A stretch of DNA of 64,000 nt from Spirochaetota bacterium (GCA_016932015.1 JAFGDQ010000019.1:113419-177418), one strand, 5' to 3'. Shown: positions 18,874 to 28,245, counted from the first letter of the stretch. Numbers and translations are program-made. The notes: a model not told the origin generated them from the sequence alone.

Positions 18874-20250
18874 ATGCTAAATTTTAAACAAACCATTTCA
18901 GTGCTGTTCATTATTTTATTTTTACTGTCATTTATTAAAGAAATTAATGAAATCAGGTACTCTTCGAATGAAATTCCCGTATACAGAGTAGTAATTGATC
19001 CCGGTCACGGAGGTCTTTCTCTGCTGCCAAGGAGCAGACACGGCGACAGATACGATTCAATTTCAGAGAAATATCTTTCGAATTATTATGCCGGGGCAAA
19101 ATACAGAGGAATTGAAGAAAGAATATTCGTATACAGTATTGCAGAAAAAGTTACCGATATTCTTAATCTTACGTTAACGGAAAAAAATTTTAACAGCTTC
19201 AAAACCGTACTTAAAAAATTCAGTACTGATGAACCTGACAGGATTATTATAAAGACTTTTTTAAGCCGCGGTAAATCAATCGAGAAAAGCTGCAGCAGGG
19301 ACTGTGAAGACCCGAATGCGGAGTTCAGGCTTTATGATTATGTTGATAAATACCGGAAAAGGAAAGAAGGAAGGATTTCATTTATAAATAAGCTGAATCC
19401 TCACCTGCTTGTTTCATTGCACTGTGATCTCCAGGCTCCCGTATATTACAGGGGAATGAATCCTGTAATTGTGGCACCTTATTCTTTGATGGCCAGGGGG
19501 CTTGATTATCTTAAGGGCAGTGAAAAGGGGCGGGATTTTTTCTTTAAAAGCCTTTATCGCGACTGGTTTCCTGAATCAGTCAGACGAACAGGTTTTAAAT
19601 GGTTTTTAAAGGATACTTCAGTATATTTTTCCGGCTACCCTGTTGGCAATAACTTAAAAATTCAAAAAAATAGATTTTCGGGTTACAGATATAATATGGT
19701 GAACTGGAGATATAAAGACCCGGAAAAATGGGAGATTACTGCTGTGAAGCATCCGCAAAATACCAGATATTCGGATGATATAAGAAGATTTAATCCCGAA
19801 GGTGATTTCTGGGATCGTGAAAAGTCAGTATATGAATCATACAGAAGAGACGGCGGTATTGAGGGTTTTGGCGGAGATAATTTATATGCATGTTCTGAAA
19901 TTATACGTTATATTTTATTTTCTCTTTATCTGTCCGGAGATGATCATAAAAAGCAGAAGCCTGGAAAACCGTATATTTCCGTCTGGTCTCTGCCGATACT
20001 AGTAAATGCCGTAACGGCTTATATTGAACTGGGCTATTTAAAAAATAAAAGAGACCGCTATCTGTTTATAAAAAAGCAGGATGAAATAGCAGAAGGTATT
20101 GCAGCCGGTATTTATTCCCTGTTTTCAGGCTTAAAACCTGTTGAAAAAAATTTTCAATATCTTCCAAAAGGCAAAAAGCTTGATCTTGATAAATATGATT
20201 TAAATGACGGGAAATCATACTTTAATATTGTCTCTTCAATACCTGAATAA
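18874..20250 (+). CDS. N-acetylmuramoyl-L-alanine amidase (Amidase_3 family), membrane-anchored
   Basis: About 458 residues. An N-terminal signal-anchor (residues 4-24) is followed by the Amidase_3 fold: VVIDPGHGG carries the first zinc His, an early Glu follows in RGIEER, SLHCD carries the second zinc His, and the catalytic Glu lies in YIELGYL near the C-terminus. It would cleave the peptide-glycan amide bond in peptidoglycan from the periplasmic side. The domain is expanded by a long insertion (about residues 170-370), so it is larger than typical 180-220-residue catalytic domains. The frame is open from an ATG at 18814, but that lies inside a terminator hairpin; the ATG at 18874 is preferred although its ribosome site is poor. 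Confidence 0.82.
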   Translation: MLNFKQTISVLFIILFLLSFIKEINEIRYSSNEIPVYRVVIDPGHGGLSLLPRSRHGDRYDSISEKYLSNYYAGAKYRGIEERIFVYSIAEKVTDILNLTLTEKNFNSFKTVLKKFSTDEPDRIIIKTFLSRGKSIEKSCSRDCEDPNAEFRLYDYVDKYRKRKEGRISFINKLNPHLLVSLHCDLQAPVYYRGMNPVIVAPYSLMARGLDYLKGSEKGRDFFFKSLYRDWFPESVRRTGFKWFLKDTSVYFSGYPVGNNLKIQKNRFSGYRYNMVNWRYKDPEKWEITAVKHPQNTRYSDDIRRFNPEGDFWDREKSVYESYRRDGGIEGFGGDNLYACSEIIRYILFSLYLSGDDHKKQKPGKPYISVWSLPILVNAVTAYIELGYLKNKRDRYLFIKKQDEIAEGIAAGIYSLFSGLKPVEKNFQYLPKGKKLDLDKYDLNDGKSYFNIVSSIPE

Positions 20251-20321
20251 TAGAACATTAAACAATAAGTGTTTCAAAATAAAAACATGCCCTGTTTTTT
20301 CGGGATTTTATCAGGATTATT

Positions 20322-21617
20322 ATGAAAAGTGTTATTGTTAAATTATTTATAACCGGTTTGATTTTTTTTGATATTGCAAATGCTGCTGAATTTGAAATTA
20401 ACAGAAGTTTTACCGGCGCAGTTGAAAAGACAAAAGCTGCTGTTGTAAATATTATAAGCTATACCAATGAAGGGAAAAATTCTGAAAGGAAACTGGTTAA
20501 ATCCGGATTCGGATCCGGGACTATTATTTCAGAAAAAGGCTATATCGTAACAAATTACCATGTTCTCAGAAAAGGGAGCTATTATCATATTGTATTATAT
20601 AATGGAAAAGAGTGTGAACCATTATCGTTTTCAGATGATCGGTATTATCTTTTCGACGATAAAACCGATATAGCAATTATGTTAATAGATCAAAAGGATA
20701 TTTCAAATATAAATCCGATTATTTTTGCTGATTCCAATGATTTAATGGAGGGGGAATGGGTAATTGCAATAGGAAACCCGTACGGACTCATGCAGTCAAT
20801 TACATGCGGTATTGTTTCTTCAAAGGGCAGAAGTGATATCGGTTTCGCCGATATTGAGGATTTTATTCAGACTGATGTATCCATTAATCCGGGTAATTCA
20901 GGAGGCCCTCTTATAAATCTTAACGGACGGCTTGTCGGAATTAACACTGCTATCAGGACCAGATCAGGGGGCTTCCAGGGAATAAGCTTTTCCATTCCTT
21001 CAAATATTGTAAGACAGGTAGCACAGGAACTTGTAAATTACCGCAGAGTACGGCGAGGCTGGCTTGGCTTTATAGCAAAGGAACAGTCTATGTCCGGAAG
21101 CGGAGGCAGGAAAATTCTTGAAATAGTTACTGTAATAAATAAATCACCGGCTGAAGAATGCGGCATTGAAAAAGGGGATATTATAAAAGAAATAGATAAT
21201 AAGCAAATTAATTCCCTGGGGGAACTTGTCAATGCAGTCAGCTACAAGCCGATAGGGTCTGAATTGAACATAAATATTTCCCGTGAAGGGAAGCTGCATG
21301 AATTCAGACTGATTTTAAGAGAAAAGAATGTATATAAGAAAATTCAGAAAGTATTGGAGGATATTTATTCCATCTATGGTATCGAACTTGACAGAAATTC
21401 AATAACAGGTGATGTTGTTATATCTTATATTTCACCTATGAGTGTAGGCTATCAGAGCGGATTGAAAAAAGGGGATAATATTTTTTCTTTGAACGATTCA
21501 ACAGTTTCAAGTCTCGAAGAATTTATACGATTGTTTAAAAAATACAGATTTAAAATTTCAAAAATGGAAGTATACAGAAAACCGGATTATTATACTGTTA
21601 TATTTAATAACTATTGA
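20322..21617 (+). CDS. HtrA/Deg-type periplasmic serine protease with two PDZ domains
   Basis: A 431-residue secreted protease. Signal peptide at 1-21 (cleavage after ANA). Trypsin-like catalytic triad visible as H80 (VTNYHVL), D116 (TDIAIM) and S193 (NPGNSGGPL). Two C-terminal PDZ domains follow (about 245-325 and 345-425), each with a GL/GI...GD-I pattern. It would degrade or chaperone misfolded envelope proteins. AGGA lies before the ATG. Four bases separate it from the next gene, which is likely co-expressed. Confidence 0.92.
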   Translation: MKSVIVKLFITGLIFFDIANAAEFEINRSFTGAVEKTKAAVVNIISYTNEGKNSERKLVKSGFGSGTIISEKGYIVTNYHVLRKGSYYHIVLYNGKECEPLSFSDDRYYLFDDKTDIAIMLIDQKDISNINPIIFADSNDLMEGEWVIAIGNPYGLMQSITCGIVSSKGRSDIGFADIEDFIQTDVSINPGNSGGPLINLNGRLVGINTAIRTRSGGFQGISFSIPSNIVRQVAQELVNYRRVRRGWLGFIAKEQSMSGSGGRKILEIVTVINKSPAEECGIEKGDIIKEIDNKQINSLGELVNAVSYKPIGSELNINISREGKLHEFRLILREKNVYKKIQKVLEDIYSIYGIELDRNSITGDVVISYISPMSVGYQSGLKKGDNIFSLNDSTVSSLEEFIRLFKKYRFKISKMEVYRKPDYYTVIFNNY

Positions 21618-21621
21618 AATA

Positions 21622-22068
21622 ATGAAGATAAGTAATATATTATTATGCATATTTGCGGCAGGGTTTTTTTCATCATTTGTATTCGCACAACCGGTCAATA
21701 AGGAAAATGTTAAGTATTTAGATAATTCTTTTTATAAAGTATTTTTAAATTCGTCAGAAATTGAGCGCGACAGCCTGCTTTCCGAATTCCAGAATAAAAT
21801 AGTTCAGGGAAGGGCATATGTGGAATCTGTTGATAAATTTGAGAGGTATCACAGACGATTTAGAATTACTGCAATAGACAAGGAGTCAAATTATTTAAAT
21901 ATAAGGTTGTATCTATACACTGATAATGAAGAATATTTTACACTGCTAAAAAGAGGAGATCAGTTTGATTATAAAGGGCAGTTTGTAATCCATACTCCGC
22001 TCAGTTCCAGGAAGGATGCGTATATTTTTGACATTATTCTGGAAGAACTGGCTCTTATAATTTATTAA
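21622..22068 (+). CDS. Small secreted protein of unknown function
   Basis: A 148-residue protein with a signal peptide (1-22, ending VFAQ). The mature part alternates charged and hydrophobic residues in a beta-rich pattern that recalls an OB-fold (GRAYVESVDKFERYHRRF, GDQFDYKGQFVIHTP), but no named family is certain. It begins 4 bases after the HtrA-like protease stop without its own clear ribosome site, so translational coupling is likely and it may be a partner of the protease. Confidence 0.72.
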   Translation: MKISNILLCIFAAGFFSSFVFAQPVNKENVKYLDNSFYKVFLNSSEIERDSLLSEFQNKIVQGRAYVESVDKFERYHRRFRITAIDKESNYLNIRLYLYTDNEEYFTLLKRGDQFDYKGQFVIHTPLSSRKDAYIFDIILEELALIIY

Positions 22069-22200
22069 TTTAATATGCTTTTTTTGTTGTTATTTAAAAA
22101 TATTGTTGAAAAAATAAGTGTATCTTTAACTAATGTTAACATTATATGATCTGATACATATTTTTTCATTCAGAATACAAGAATAGTTATAAATATATTG

Positions 22201-22240
22201 AATACCTTTATTTCATGGATAATGGGATAAAGGTATTTTT
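22201..22240 (+). terminator. Hairpin with T-run upstream of rpsF (terminator or attenuator)
   Basis: AATACCTTTAT (22201-22211) pairs perfectly with ATAAAGGTATT (22227-22237) and runs into Ts. It sits only about 40 bases before the rpsF ribosome site, too close for a separate promoter with a leader in between, so it may be a leader attenuator of the ribosomal operon rather than only the end of the previous transcript. Confidence 0.6.
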
Positions 22241-22293
22241 AACTTTGTTGTTAGTATTAATACATTTCATTCTATAAATTGAGGAATAAAAAC

Positions 22294-22581
22294 GTGACTT
22301 ATGAATTAACGCTTATTTTAAGGATAACTGACAATGTTGAATCCTTAAAGGATGTAGTAAAAAATATTCTGCAAAAACACGGCGCTTCCGTAATTTCCGA
22401 AGACTCCTGGGACGTTAAAAAACTTGCCTACAATATTGATGATGAAAATGAAGGATATTATTTATTTTTATCTATTGAGTCGCCAACAGAAGCAATTGAC
22501 AGGATTATTTCGGATTTCCGGCTTAATAATGATGTTTTAAGATATTTTTTCATTAAAAATCCAAATATTAAAACAGCCTAA
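22294..22581 (+). CDS. rpsF: 30S ribosomal protein S6
   Basis: A 95-residue S6 protein, first gene of the conserved rpsF-rpsR-rplI block. The fold begins YELTLILR, with the conserved WDVKKLAYNID and F-L-S-I-E-S-P strands. GTG at 22294 is the start, because GAGGA at 22281-22285 is correctly spaced; the frame can be read from a TTG at 22279, which overlaps that ribosome site. S6 binds S18 and 16S rRNA in the 30S platform. Confidence 0.95.
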   Translation: MTYELTLILRITDNVESLKDVVKNILQKHGASVISEDSWDVKKLAYNIDDENEGYYLFLSIESPTEAIDRIISDFRLNNDVLRYFFIKNPNIKTA

Positions 22582-22647
22582 TCGGATAGTTAAGGATTTA
22601 ATCAATAAATTCTGGTAATAATAATAAAATAATTTTTGAGGTAAAAT

Positions 22648-23133
22648 ATGCCTGAGGATATTAACAACGAGGAAGTGGTAGCTGAAAATACTTCCGACCA
22701 GGTAGCGGAAAACACTGAAAATACTCAACCTGTTACTGAAGAAAAAGAGAGTGAGGAAAAAGCAGTTGAAGAAAGAACTGTAGAAACATCTGAAACTACT
22801 GATTCCGGAGATAGAGCAGGAGCAACTGACAATAAAAGAGAAGAGTCCGGCAGAACTCAGCAGGAAGACAGGCCAGCCAGACGCGCTCCATCACGAAATG
22901 ATTCAAGAGATTCCAGAAATATCAGATACAGAAGAAAAGTATGCAGATTTTGTGTTGATAAAGATTACAAAATCAATTACAGGGATTCGGCAGTCCTTGA
23001 AAACTATATTACTGAACGCGGAAAAATTCTGCCGAGAAGAATAACCGGAACGTGCGCTAAACATCAAAGAGAGATATCAAGAGCGATAAAAAGGGCAAGA
23101 ATTCTTTCAGTCCTTCCTTTTACAGTTAAATAG
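22648..23133 (+). CDS. rpsR: 30S ribosomal protein S18 with long acidic N-terminal extension
   Basis: A 161-residue protein. The C-terminal 70 residues are a standard S18 ([37 protein letters not shown]...LPF). The first 85-90 residues are a low-complexity, Glu/Thr-rich acidic tail, turning Arg/Ser-rich near 80-95. Bacterial S18 is normally 75-90 residues, so the extension roughly doubles it. There is no ssb gene between rpsF and rpsR, unlike in many bacteria. GAGG precedes the ATG. Confidence 0.93.
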   Translation: MPEDINNEEVVAENTSDQVAENTENTQPVTEEKESEEKAVEERTVETSETTDSGDRAGATDNKREESGRTQQEDRPARRAPSRNDSRDSRNIRYRRKVCRFCVDKDYKINYRDSAVLENYITERGKILPRRITGTCAKHQREISRAIKRARILSVLPFTVK

Positions 23134-23138
23134 AGGGT

Positions 23139-24023
23139 GTGATACTTTTATTTTCATTAATTATTGGAATAGCCATTCTTTTTGGTAGCGCGGTAGTTTT
23201 CTTTAAATGGCCTCTAAAGATTTATCATCTTGGTTTATTACTTCTTATATTATTGATAAGTAATTTTTTTTCCGGGAGTGAGAGCCTTCATTTAATTATT
23301 TCTTTTTTAATTGTTGGTTCAACTTCCGGATTTGCAGTTAGAACAAAGAAGAAGTTTCAGGTATTTCTTTTCATATCAACACTATCAATAACATTAATTT
23401 CCGCATCAAATTATTACTATCTAAAAATTTTTCAAAACACTGATGTTTTGCAAAGCTCTAAACAAAGTTTTATTGATGTTATCAAAAAAAGTGAAATATC
23501 AGAGTCTGAGAGGAATGAAGTTATCAGGAGACTTGATGAGACAATAAATATTGTTTCAGATGTAATGGTTTTTGTGTATTTTCTTAATGCTCTTATACTT
23601 TCGGTTATATCGTTCAGGCCTTTAAAATTGGTTTTATTTCGTCTTTTCCGGAAAAAAATGGACTATTATGAAAATACTGAATACCTTGAGTCCTTCAGGT
23701 TGAAGGAATATTTTATTTTTGCTTTTATAGCCGGATGGATGACTGTTTTACTGATTGACAGAGAATATTATTTTATTTATACGGCAGGATTAAATACTGC
23801 ATTAATATTATCCTGTTTTTATTTGATTCAGGCTTTTGGTATTATTAAATTTATTTTCAGGAAAAAAAATTTTCCGTTTATAATTATTCCGGTAATCCTG
23901 CTTGTGTCTTTTTTTATTGGCATCGAGTATCTGTTTTTTCTTTTAATTGTGCTCTCCAGCATTGGGGTTCTCGATTTCTGGCTTGATTTCAGAAAACTGG
24001 GATTGAAAGAGAAAGATATTTAA
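23139..24023 (+). CDS. DUF2232/YybS-like multi-pass membrane protein
   Basis: A 294-residue inner-membrane protein with about eight hydrophobic segments (roughly 2-19, 25-44, 48-64, 72-90, 145-160, 185-200, 215-232, 240-280). DUF2232 (YybS-type) proteins commonly sit between rpsR and rplI, and this matches in position and topology. Function unknown. The GTG start has GAGGG only 1 base upstream, which is abnormally close; no better in-frame start is visible nearby, so the exact N-terminus is uncertain. Confidence 0.78.
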   Translation: MILLFSLIIGIAILFGSAVVFFKWPLKIYHLGLLLLILLISNFFSGSESLHLIISFLIVGSTSGFAVRTKKKFQVFLFISTLSITLISASNYYYLKIFQNTDVLQSSKQSFIDVIKKSEISESERNEVIRRLDETINIVSDVMVFVYFLNALILSVISFRPLKLVLFRLFRKKMDYYENTEYLESFRLKEYFIFAFIAGWMTVLLIDREYYFIYTAGLNTALILSCFYLIQAFGIIKFIFRKKNFPFIIIPVILLVSFFIGIEYLFFLLIVLSSIGVLDFWLDFRKLGLKEKDI

Positions 24024-24129
24024 TAGCTTGTCTGGTTAACACAGATAATATTTACAGGAAACTAATCCGGCAATAAAGTGATTGTAACAGAAAATATTCA
24101 GACTTTAAAAATATTTAATGGAGATGATT

Positions 24130-24573
24130 ATGAAGGTTATTCTTCAAAAGGATATTCAGAATTTAGGGGAAGCCGGCGATATCAAAGATGTTGCTGACGG
24201 ATATGCAAGAAATTATCTGCTGCCGCGTAATCTTGTTATTGCTGCAAGCGAAGCCAGCAAAAAGATACTTCAGCATCAGACAAAAATTATCAAGATTAAA
24301 AAGGCAAAGCGGAGAAAAACCAGTGAAAAACTGATGGATTCGTTAAATAATCTTGAAGTTAAAATAACAGCCAATGCCGGAGAGGAAGGAAAACTTTTCG
24401 GTGCTGTTACACCTATTGATATATCCAAAAAACTTGCCGAGCTCGGTTATGAAGTTGATAAGAGAAAAATACTTCAGGATGAGCCGATAAAGAATCTCGG
24501 TGAATATAAAGTGCCGTTAAAGCTGGACGAAGGATTAACTGCCGAGATAAAGCTGTCAGTTGAAAAGGCTTGA
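24130..24573 (+). CDS. rplI: 50S ribosomal protein L9
   Basis: A 147-residue L9. The N-terminal rRNA-binding domain begins MKVILQKDIQNLGEAGD and contains GYARNYLLPR; the long connecting helix (about 45-75) is Lys-rich; the C-terminal domain has KLFGAVTPIDI. Two other in-frame ATGs lie 2 and 4 codons upstream, but GGAG at 24120-24123 is spaced correctly for the ATG at 24130. Confidence 0.95.
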   Translation: MKVILQKDIQNLGEAGDIKDVADGYARNYLLPRNLVIAASEASKKILQHQTKIIKIKKAKRRKTSEKLMDSLNNLEVKITANAGEEGKLFGAVTPIDISKKLAELGYEVDKRKILQDEPIKNLGEYKVPLKLDEGLTAEIKLSVEKA

Positions 24574-24576
24574 TTT

Positions 24577-25947
24577 ATGGTTGTTGATAATCTGCCGCCT
24601 CAGGATCTTGAAGCAGAGGCATCCTGTCTCGCGTCTGTTCTTTTAAGCAAAGACGCCCTTGTCAGGATTTCAAGTATTCTTGACGCGGACGATTTTTATC
24701 TTGATAAGCATAAAATTATTTATGAAGCTATTCTTGAACTGGAAAAAAAAAGCACGCCTATTGATCTGCTGACTCTTAAGCAGAGACTGTCCGATAAGCA
24801 GTTATTTGACACAATAGGCGGCGACCAGGCCCTTCTCGAATTATACCAGAGTGTTTCCACCTCAGCTAATGCTGAATTCTACGCCGGCAGAATTAAAGAG
24901 CTCAGTCTTAGAAGAAAAATAATTCATGTTTGCACGGAAGTAATTGAAAAGTGTTACGACAAGTCGAAAGATACCGAAGAACTTATTGATGAAGTTGAAA
25001 GCGATATCTTCAAGGTAACAGAGAGAAGAATAACTTCCGACTTCATGAGTATCGAGGCCGTTATGGACGATACGATGAAGAATGTTCGCGCTGTTTATGA
25101 GACAAAACTGCCGGTAACCGGAATTGCCACGGGTTTTAATGATCTTGACTATCTTTTGACCGGTCTGCATGAATCGGAGCTTATAATTCTCGCAGCTCGT
25201 CCGGCTATGGGAAAAACATCACTTGCATTGAATATGGCCAATCACATAGCGCTTAAAGAACGCGCGCCGGTACTGTTCTTTTCGCTTGAGATGCCGGCGA
25301 CACAGCTTGGTATGAGACTGCTGTGTATCGAATCCATGGTAGATTCGCAGAAAGTCAGAACAGGAAGATTCAATTCAGATGAACTTGGAAAGCTCACCGA
25401 GGTTTCAGGGGAATTTTCCAGAAGCCCTATGTATATAGATGATACTCCCAACCTTACTGTTATGCAGCTCCGTACCAAAGCAAGAAGAATGAAACAGCAG
25501 ATAGGCGGGGAACTTGGTGTTGTTATTATTGATTATCTTCAGTTGATTACAGGGTCAAGAGGCCTTGACAGACATCTGCAGGTTGCGGAAATTACCAGAT
25601 CTCTTAAGCAGATAGCAAGAGAACTTACTGTGCCCGTAATTGCTATCTCCCAGCTTTCCAGGGCCGTTGAAAACAGGACAAATCAAAGGCCTCAGTTATC
25701 CGACCTTCGCGAATCAGGCTCTATTGAGCAGGATGCGGATGTTGTTCTTTTTATCTACCGTGAAGATAAAGTTGATCCGGACACTGAGAAAAAGGGAATA
25801 GCGGAAGTCGTAATTGCAAAACAGAGAAATGGTCCGATTGGAAGTGTTGACCTTCTGTTCTGGGAGCAGCATACAAAATTCGGTAATCTTGACAAGCTGC
25901 ACGTGTCTGAAAATATAAATTCCAATTCAGAGGGAATAATAAATTAA
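24577..25947 (+). CDS. dnaB: Replicative DNA helicase DnaB
   Basis: A 456-residue hexameric helicase. N-terminal primase-binding domain (about 1-150; PPQDLEAEASCLASVL) and RecA-like motor with Walker A ARPAMGKTS at 207-215, Walker B VVIIDYLQL and the family box DLRESGSIEQDADVV. It unwinds DNA at the replication fork. It starts 4 bases after the rplI stop, a widely conserved rplI-dnaB arrangement. No intein or other insertion is present. Confidence 0.96.
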   Translation: MVVDNLPPQDLEAEASCLASVLLSKDALVRISSILDADDFYLDKHKIIYEAILELEKKSTPIDLLTLKQRLSDKQLFDTIGGDQALLELYQSVSTSANAEFYAGRIKELSLRRKIIHVCTEVIEKCYDKSKDTEELIDEVESDIFKVTERRITSDFMSIEAVMDDTMKNVRAVYETKLPVTGIATGFNDLDYLLTGLHESELIILAARPAMGKTSLALNMANHIALKERAPVLFFSLEMPATQLGMRLLCIESMVDSQKVRTGRFNSDELGKLTEVSGEFSRSPMYIDDTPNLTVMQLRTKARRMKQQIGGELGVVIIDYLQLITGSRGLDRHLQVAEITRSLKQIARELTVPVIAISQLSRAVENRTNQRPQLSDLRESGSIEQDADVVLFIYREDKVDPDTEKKGIAEVVIAKQRNGPIGSVDLLFWEQHTKFGNLDKLHVSENINSNSEGIIN

Positions 25948-25949
25948 GC

Positions 25950-26726
25950 ATGAAAGCGGATGAAAAATCTCTTTTCATTCTTTTTTTTGAGGAAATAGGC
26001 GGTCATTTAATTTTTTTAAAAGATACTTTGAAATGGACTTTTCGCCCTCCTTTTGATTACAAAAATATTCTTATGCAGATGGTGGAGATAGGGTACAAGT
26101 CTCTGCCTGTAACCGGCATTACGCTTTTTTTTACCGGTATGGTCATGGCTCTTCAGATTGGGAAAGCCATGGATAAGCTGATGTCGGGCTCTTCCATATT
26201 TATAGGAAGTGCTGTTTCAATATCTATGCTCAGGGAATTGTGTCCTGTGCTGACTGCACTTCTTCTCGCAGGCCGGGTAGGTTCCGCGATTGCCGCTGAA
26301 ATAGGGACAATGAGAGTAACAGAACAGATTGACGCGCTTGTTACTCTCAGGGCAAATCCTGTACAGTATCTTTCAGTTCCAAGATTCCTTGCCTGCTTTA
26401 TAATGACTCCTGCTCTTACTATTGTTACTGATATTGTGGGAATACTCGGAGGGGCATTTGTCGCCTTTTTTGTTCTCGGGATTACGATTGACAAATATTT
26501 TGAAAATATTTTCAATTACCTTTCTTTAATGGATTTTTTGTCCGGTATAATGAAATCTTTTTTCTTCGGCATGGAGATCGCAATAATCTCGAGCTATCAG
26601 GGATTTAAAACATCCGGAGGTGCGGAAGGTGTTGGGAAATCAGCAATAAAGGCTGTTGTCAAGTCATCCATGATAATTCTTGTATCCGATTATTTCTTTA
26701 CCTATTTACTTCAGTTTATAGAATAA
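25950..26726 (+). CDS. MlaE-family ABC transporter permease
   Basis: A 258-residue inner-membrane permease of the MlaE (YrbE) family that moves phospholipids between membranes. Family features are LCPVLTALLLAGRVGSAIAAEIGTMRVTEQIDAL and the loop RFLACFIM; about five hydrophobic segments are visible. It follows dnaB by 2 bases. The ATPase (MlaF) and MCE substrate-binding (MlaD) partners are not in this window. Confidence 0.92.
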   Translation: MKADEKSLFILFFEEIGGHLIFLKDTLKWTFRPPFDYKNILMQMVEIGYKSLPVTGITLFFTGMVMALQIGKAMDKLMSGSSIFIGSAVSISMLRELCPVLTALLLAGRVGSAIAAEIGTMRVTEQIDALVTLRANPVQYLSVPRFLACFIMTPALTIVTDIVGILGGAFVAFFVLGITIDKYFENIFNYLSLMDFLSGIMKSFFFGMEIAIISSYQGFKTSGGAEGVGKSAIKAVVKSSMIILVSDYFFTYLLQFIE

Positions 26727-26779
26727 TTTTTCAGTTTTCTTTTTGAACTTTGATCTGATTTTTAAAAAACATAACTTCT

Positions 26780-27430
26780 GTGTATATAGTAGATTCTTAT
26801 ATGAGCAAGATTAAAAAGGACTTTCTGTCTCTGCTTAAAAACGAAAGCATCCGTAAAGATATTATAACAGCCTTTGATCAGCTGGATCAAAAGTTGTTTT
26901 TTGATAAAATATTCCATGGATATTTTTATTCAAATGAGCCTATTCCTATAGGTCATGGTGAGAGAGGTGAGCCGTCGGGTATTCTGGCAAAAATGATTAA
27001 TTATCTTGAGCCGGATAAATCCGCAAGAGTTCTTGAAATCGGCACAGGATCAGGTTATTCAACTGCTGTACTTTCAAAACTTTTTGATGAAGTGCTAACT
27101 GTTGAGTATTATGAAGACATGGCACTCGCGGCTAAAGAAAGAATTACTAATTTGAAAATCAGCAATGTTAGGTTTTTATGCGGGGATATTAATGGTCTTG
27201 ACAGTCTGCCTGGTGTATTTGACAGGGTCATTATTTTTACGGCATGTCCTGAAAGGCCTTTGTTTTTTATGCCTTATCTGAAGAAAGGCGGCATTATGGT
27301 TTTTCCGATGGGCCCTGATTATCAGCAGCAGATAATCAGGCTCAAAAATGAACCGGGTGAAAATGAAAGTCTTTATAAAATGAATTTTTTTGATTTATGT
27401 AATTTTAAGCCTGTAATAATAAACGAATAG
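26780..27430 (+). CDS. Protein-L-isoaspartate O-methyltransferase-like protein
   Basis: A 216-residue class I SAM methyltransferase of the PCMT family. SAM motif I is VLEIGTGSGYSTAVLS (about 88-103), followed by LTVEYYED and the post-I region GDINGLDS. The usual G-GQTISQP substrate loop of repair enzymes appears here as IGHGERGEPSG, so the substrate may differ from isoaspartyl residues. Start is uncertain: GTG at 26780, or ATG at 26801 (MSKIKKD); neither has a good ribosome site. Confidence 0.78.
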   Translation: MYIVDSYMSKIKKDFLSLLKNESIRKDIITAFDQLDQKLFFDKIFHGYFYSNEPIPIGHGERGEPSGILAKMINYLEPDKSARVLEIGTGSGYSTAVLSKLFDEVLTVEYYEDMALAAKERITNLKISNVRFLCGDINGLDSLPGVFDRVIIFTACPERPLFFMPYLKKGGIMVFPMGPDYQQQIIRLKNEPGENESLYKMNFFDLCNFKPVIINE

Positions 27431-27454
27431 GTATTGATTTAATAAATATTTTAT

Positions 27455-27482
27455 TAACTCCCAGGGAATTTTTCAGGAGTTA
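27455..27482. terminator. Weak convergent terminator-like stem
   Basis: TAACTCC and GGAGTTA form a 7-bp stem between two convergent genes. The loop is 14 bases and contains a T-run; a modest candidate only. Confidence 0.3.
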
Positions 27483-27502
27483 TGGAAAAACATGTTTGCC
27501 GG

Positions 27503-28231
27503 TCACGACAATTTAGTAACATAGTTTGTCATGACTGTATCTTCCTGAACCGGAGAAAAACTGTAATCGCTGAAAATATCAATCAGTTTAAAATTTTCAT
27601 CCTCCAGCAGGTTTTTTATTTCATTAATAAGATAAACTCTTTGTACATGTTTCTCGGTTGATAATTTTCCGTTTTTTTTGAATTGCAGTATTGAGTAGAT
27701 CAGTTTATTTTTTTCGTCATAATTATTCTTCCACTCTATGTCAATTCCCTTTAACCTGTATTTTGTTTTATTATTATAGAAATACTTTTTAATGTTGTGT
27801 TCAGTGGTTAAATCAAACATGAAAATACTGTTTTTTTTCATGATTTTTTTTACTGACCTGAGTACTTTTTTCAGGTCATCATATTCCGTAAAATAATTCA
27901 TTGTGTCATGAACGGAAAAGATAAAATCAAACTTCCGTGACAGTGTGAAGTTTGTCATATCTCCGCAGAAAATATGGAATTTTTTATATGCCCTGGCTCT
28001 GGCTATTTTCAGCATGTCTATTGATTTATCCATTCCGAATATAAGGTAATCGTCTCTGGAAAACTTCGCGCCGAATTTGCCTGTTCCGCAGCCAAGTTCG
28101 AGTATCCATTCAGGCCTTTTAACATATTCATGCATGAGTTCACGTATATATGAATACCATTCTTCATAATCTACATGTTCAAGTATTCTGTCGTATACTT
28201 CTGAAAAAGCTGTATAGGGATTGAGTATCAA
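27503..28231 (-). CDS. Class I SAM-dependent methyltransferase
   Basis: A 242-residue methyltransferase of the Methyltransf_25/UbiE-like type. SAM motif I is ILELGCGTGKFG near 42-53; the acidic end of strand 2 is GMDKSIDML; DFIFSVHDTMNYF is motif IV. Substrate not predictable. It starts with TTG, since an in-frame stop lies just upstream and no ATG occurs before the fold. It lies 14 bases after the 1004-residue membrane protein gene on the same strand, so both are probably one transcript. Confidence 0.85.
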   Translation of the reverse strand: MILNPYTAFSEVYDRILEHVDYEEWYSYIRELMHEYVKRPEWILELGCGTGKFGAKFSRDDYLIFGMDKSIDMLKIARARAYKKFHIFCGDMTNFTLSRKFDFIFSVHDTMNYFTEYDDLKKVLRSVKKIMKKNSIFMFDLTTEHNIKKYFYNNKTKYRLKGIDIEWKNNYDEKNKLIYSILQFKKNGKLSTEKHVQRVYLINEIKNLLEDENFKLIDIFSDYSFSPVQEDTVMTNYVTKLS

Positions 28232-28245
28232 AGCCGGTTACTGTC

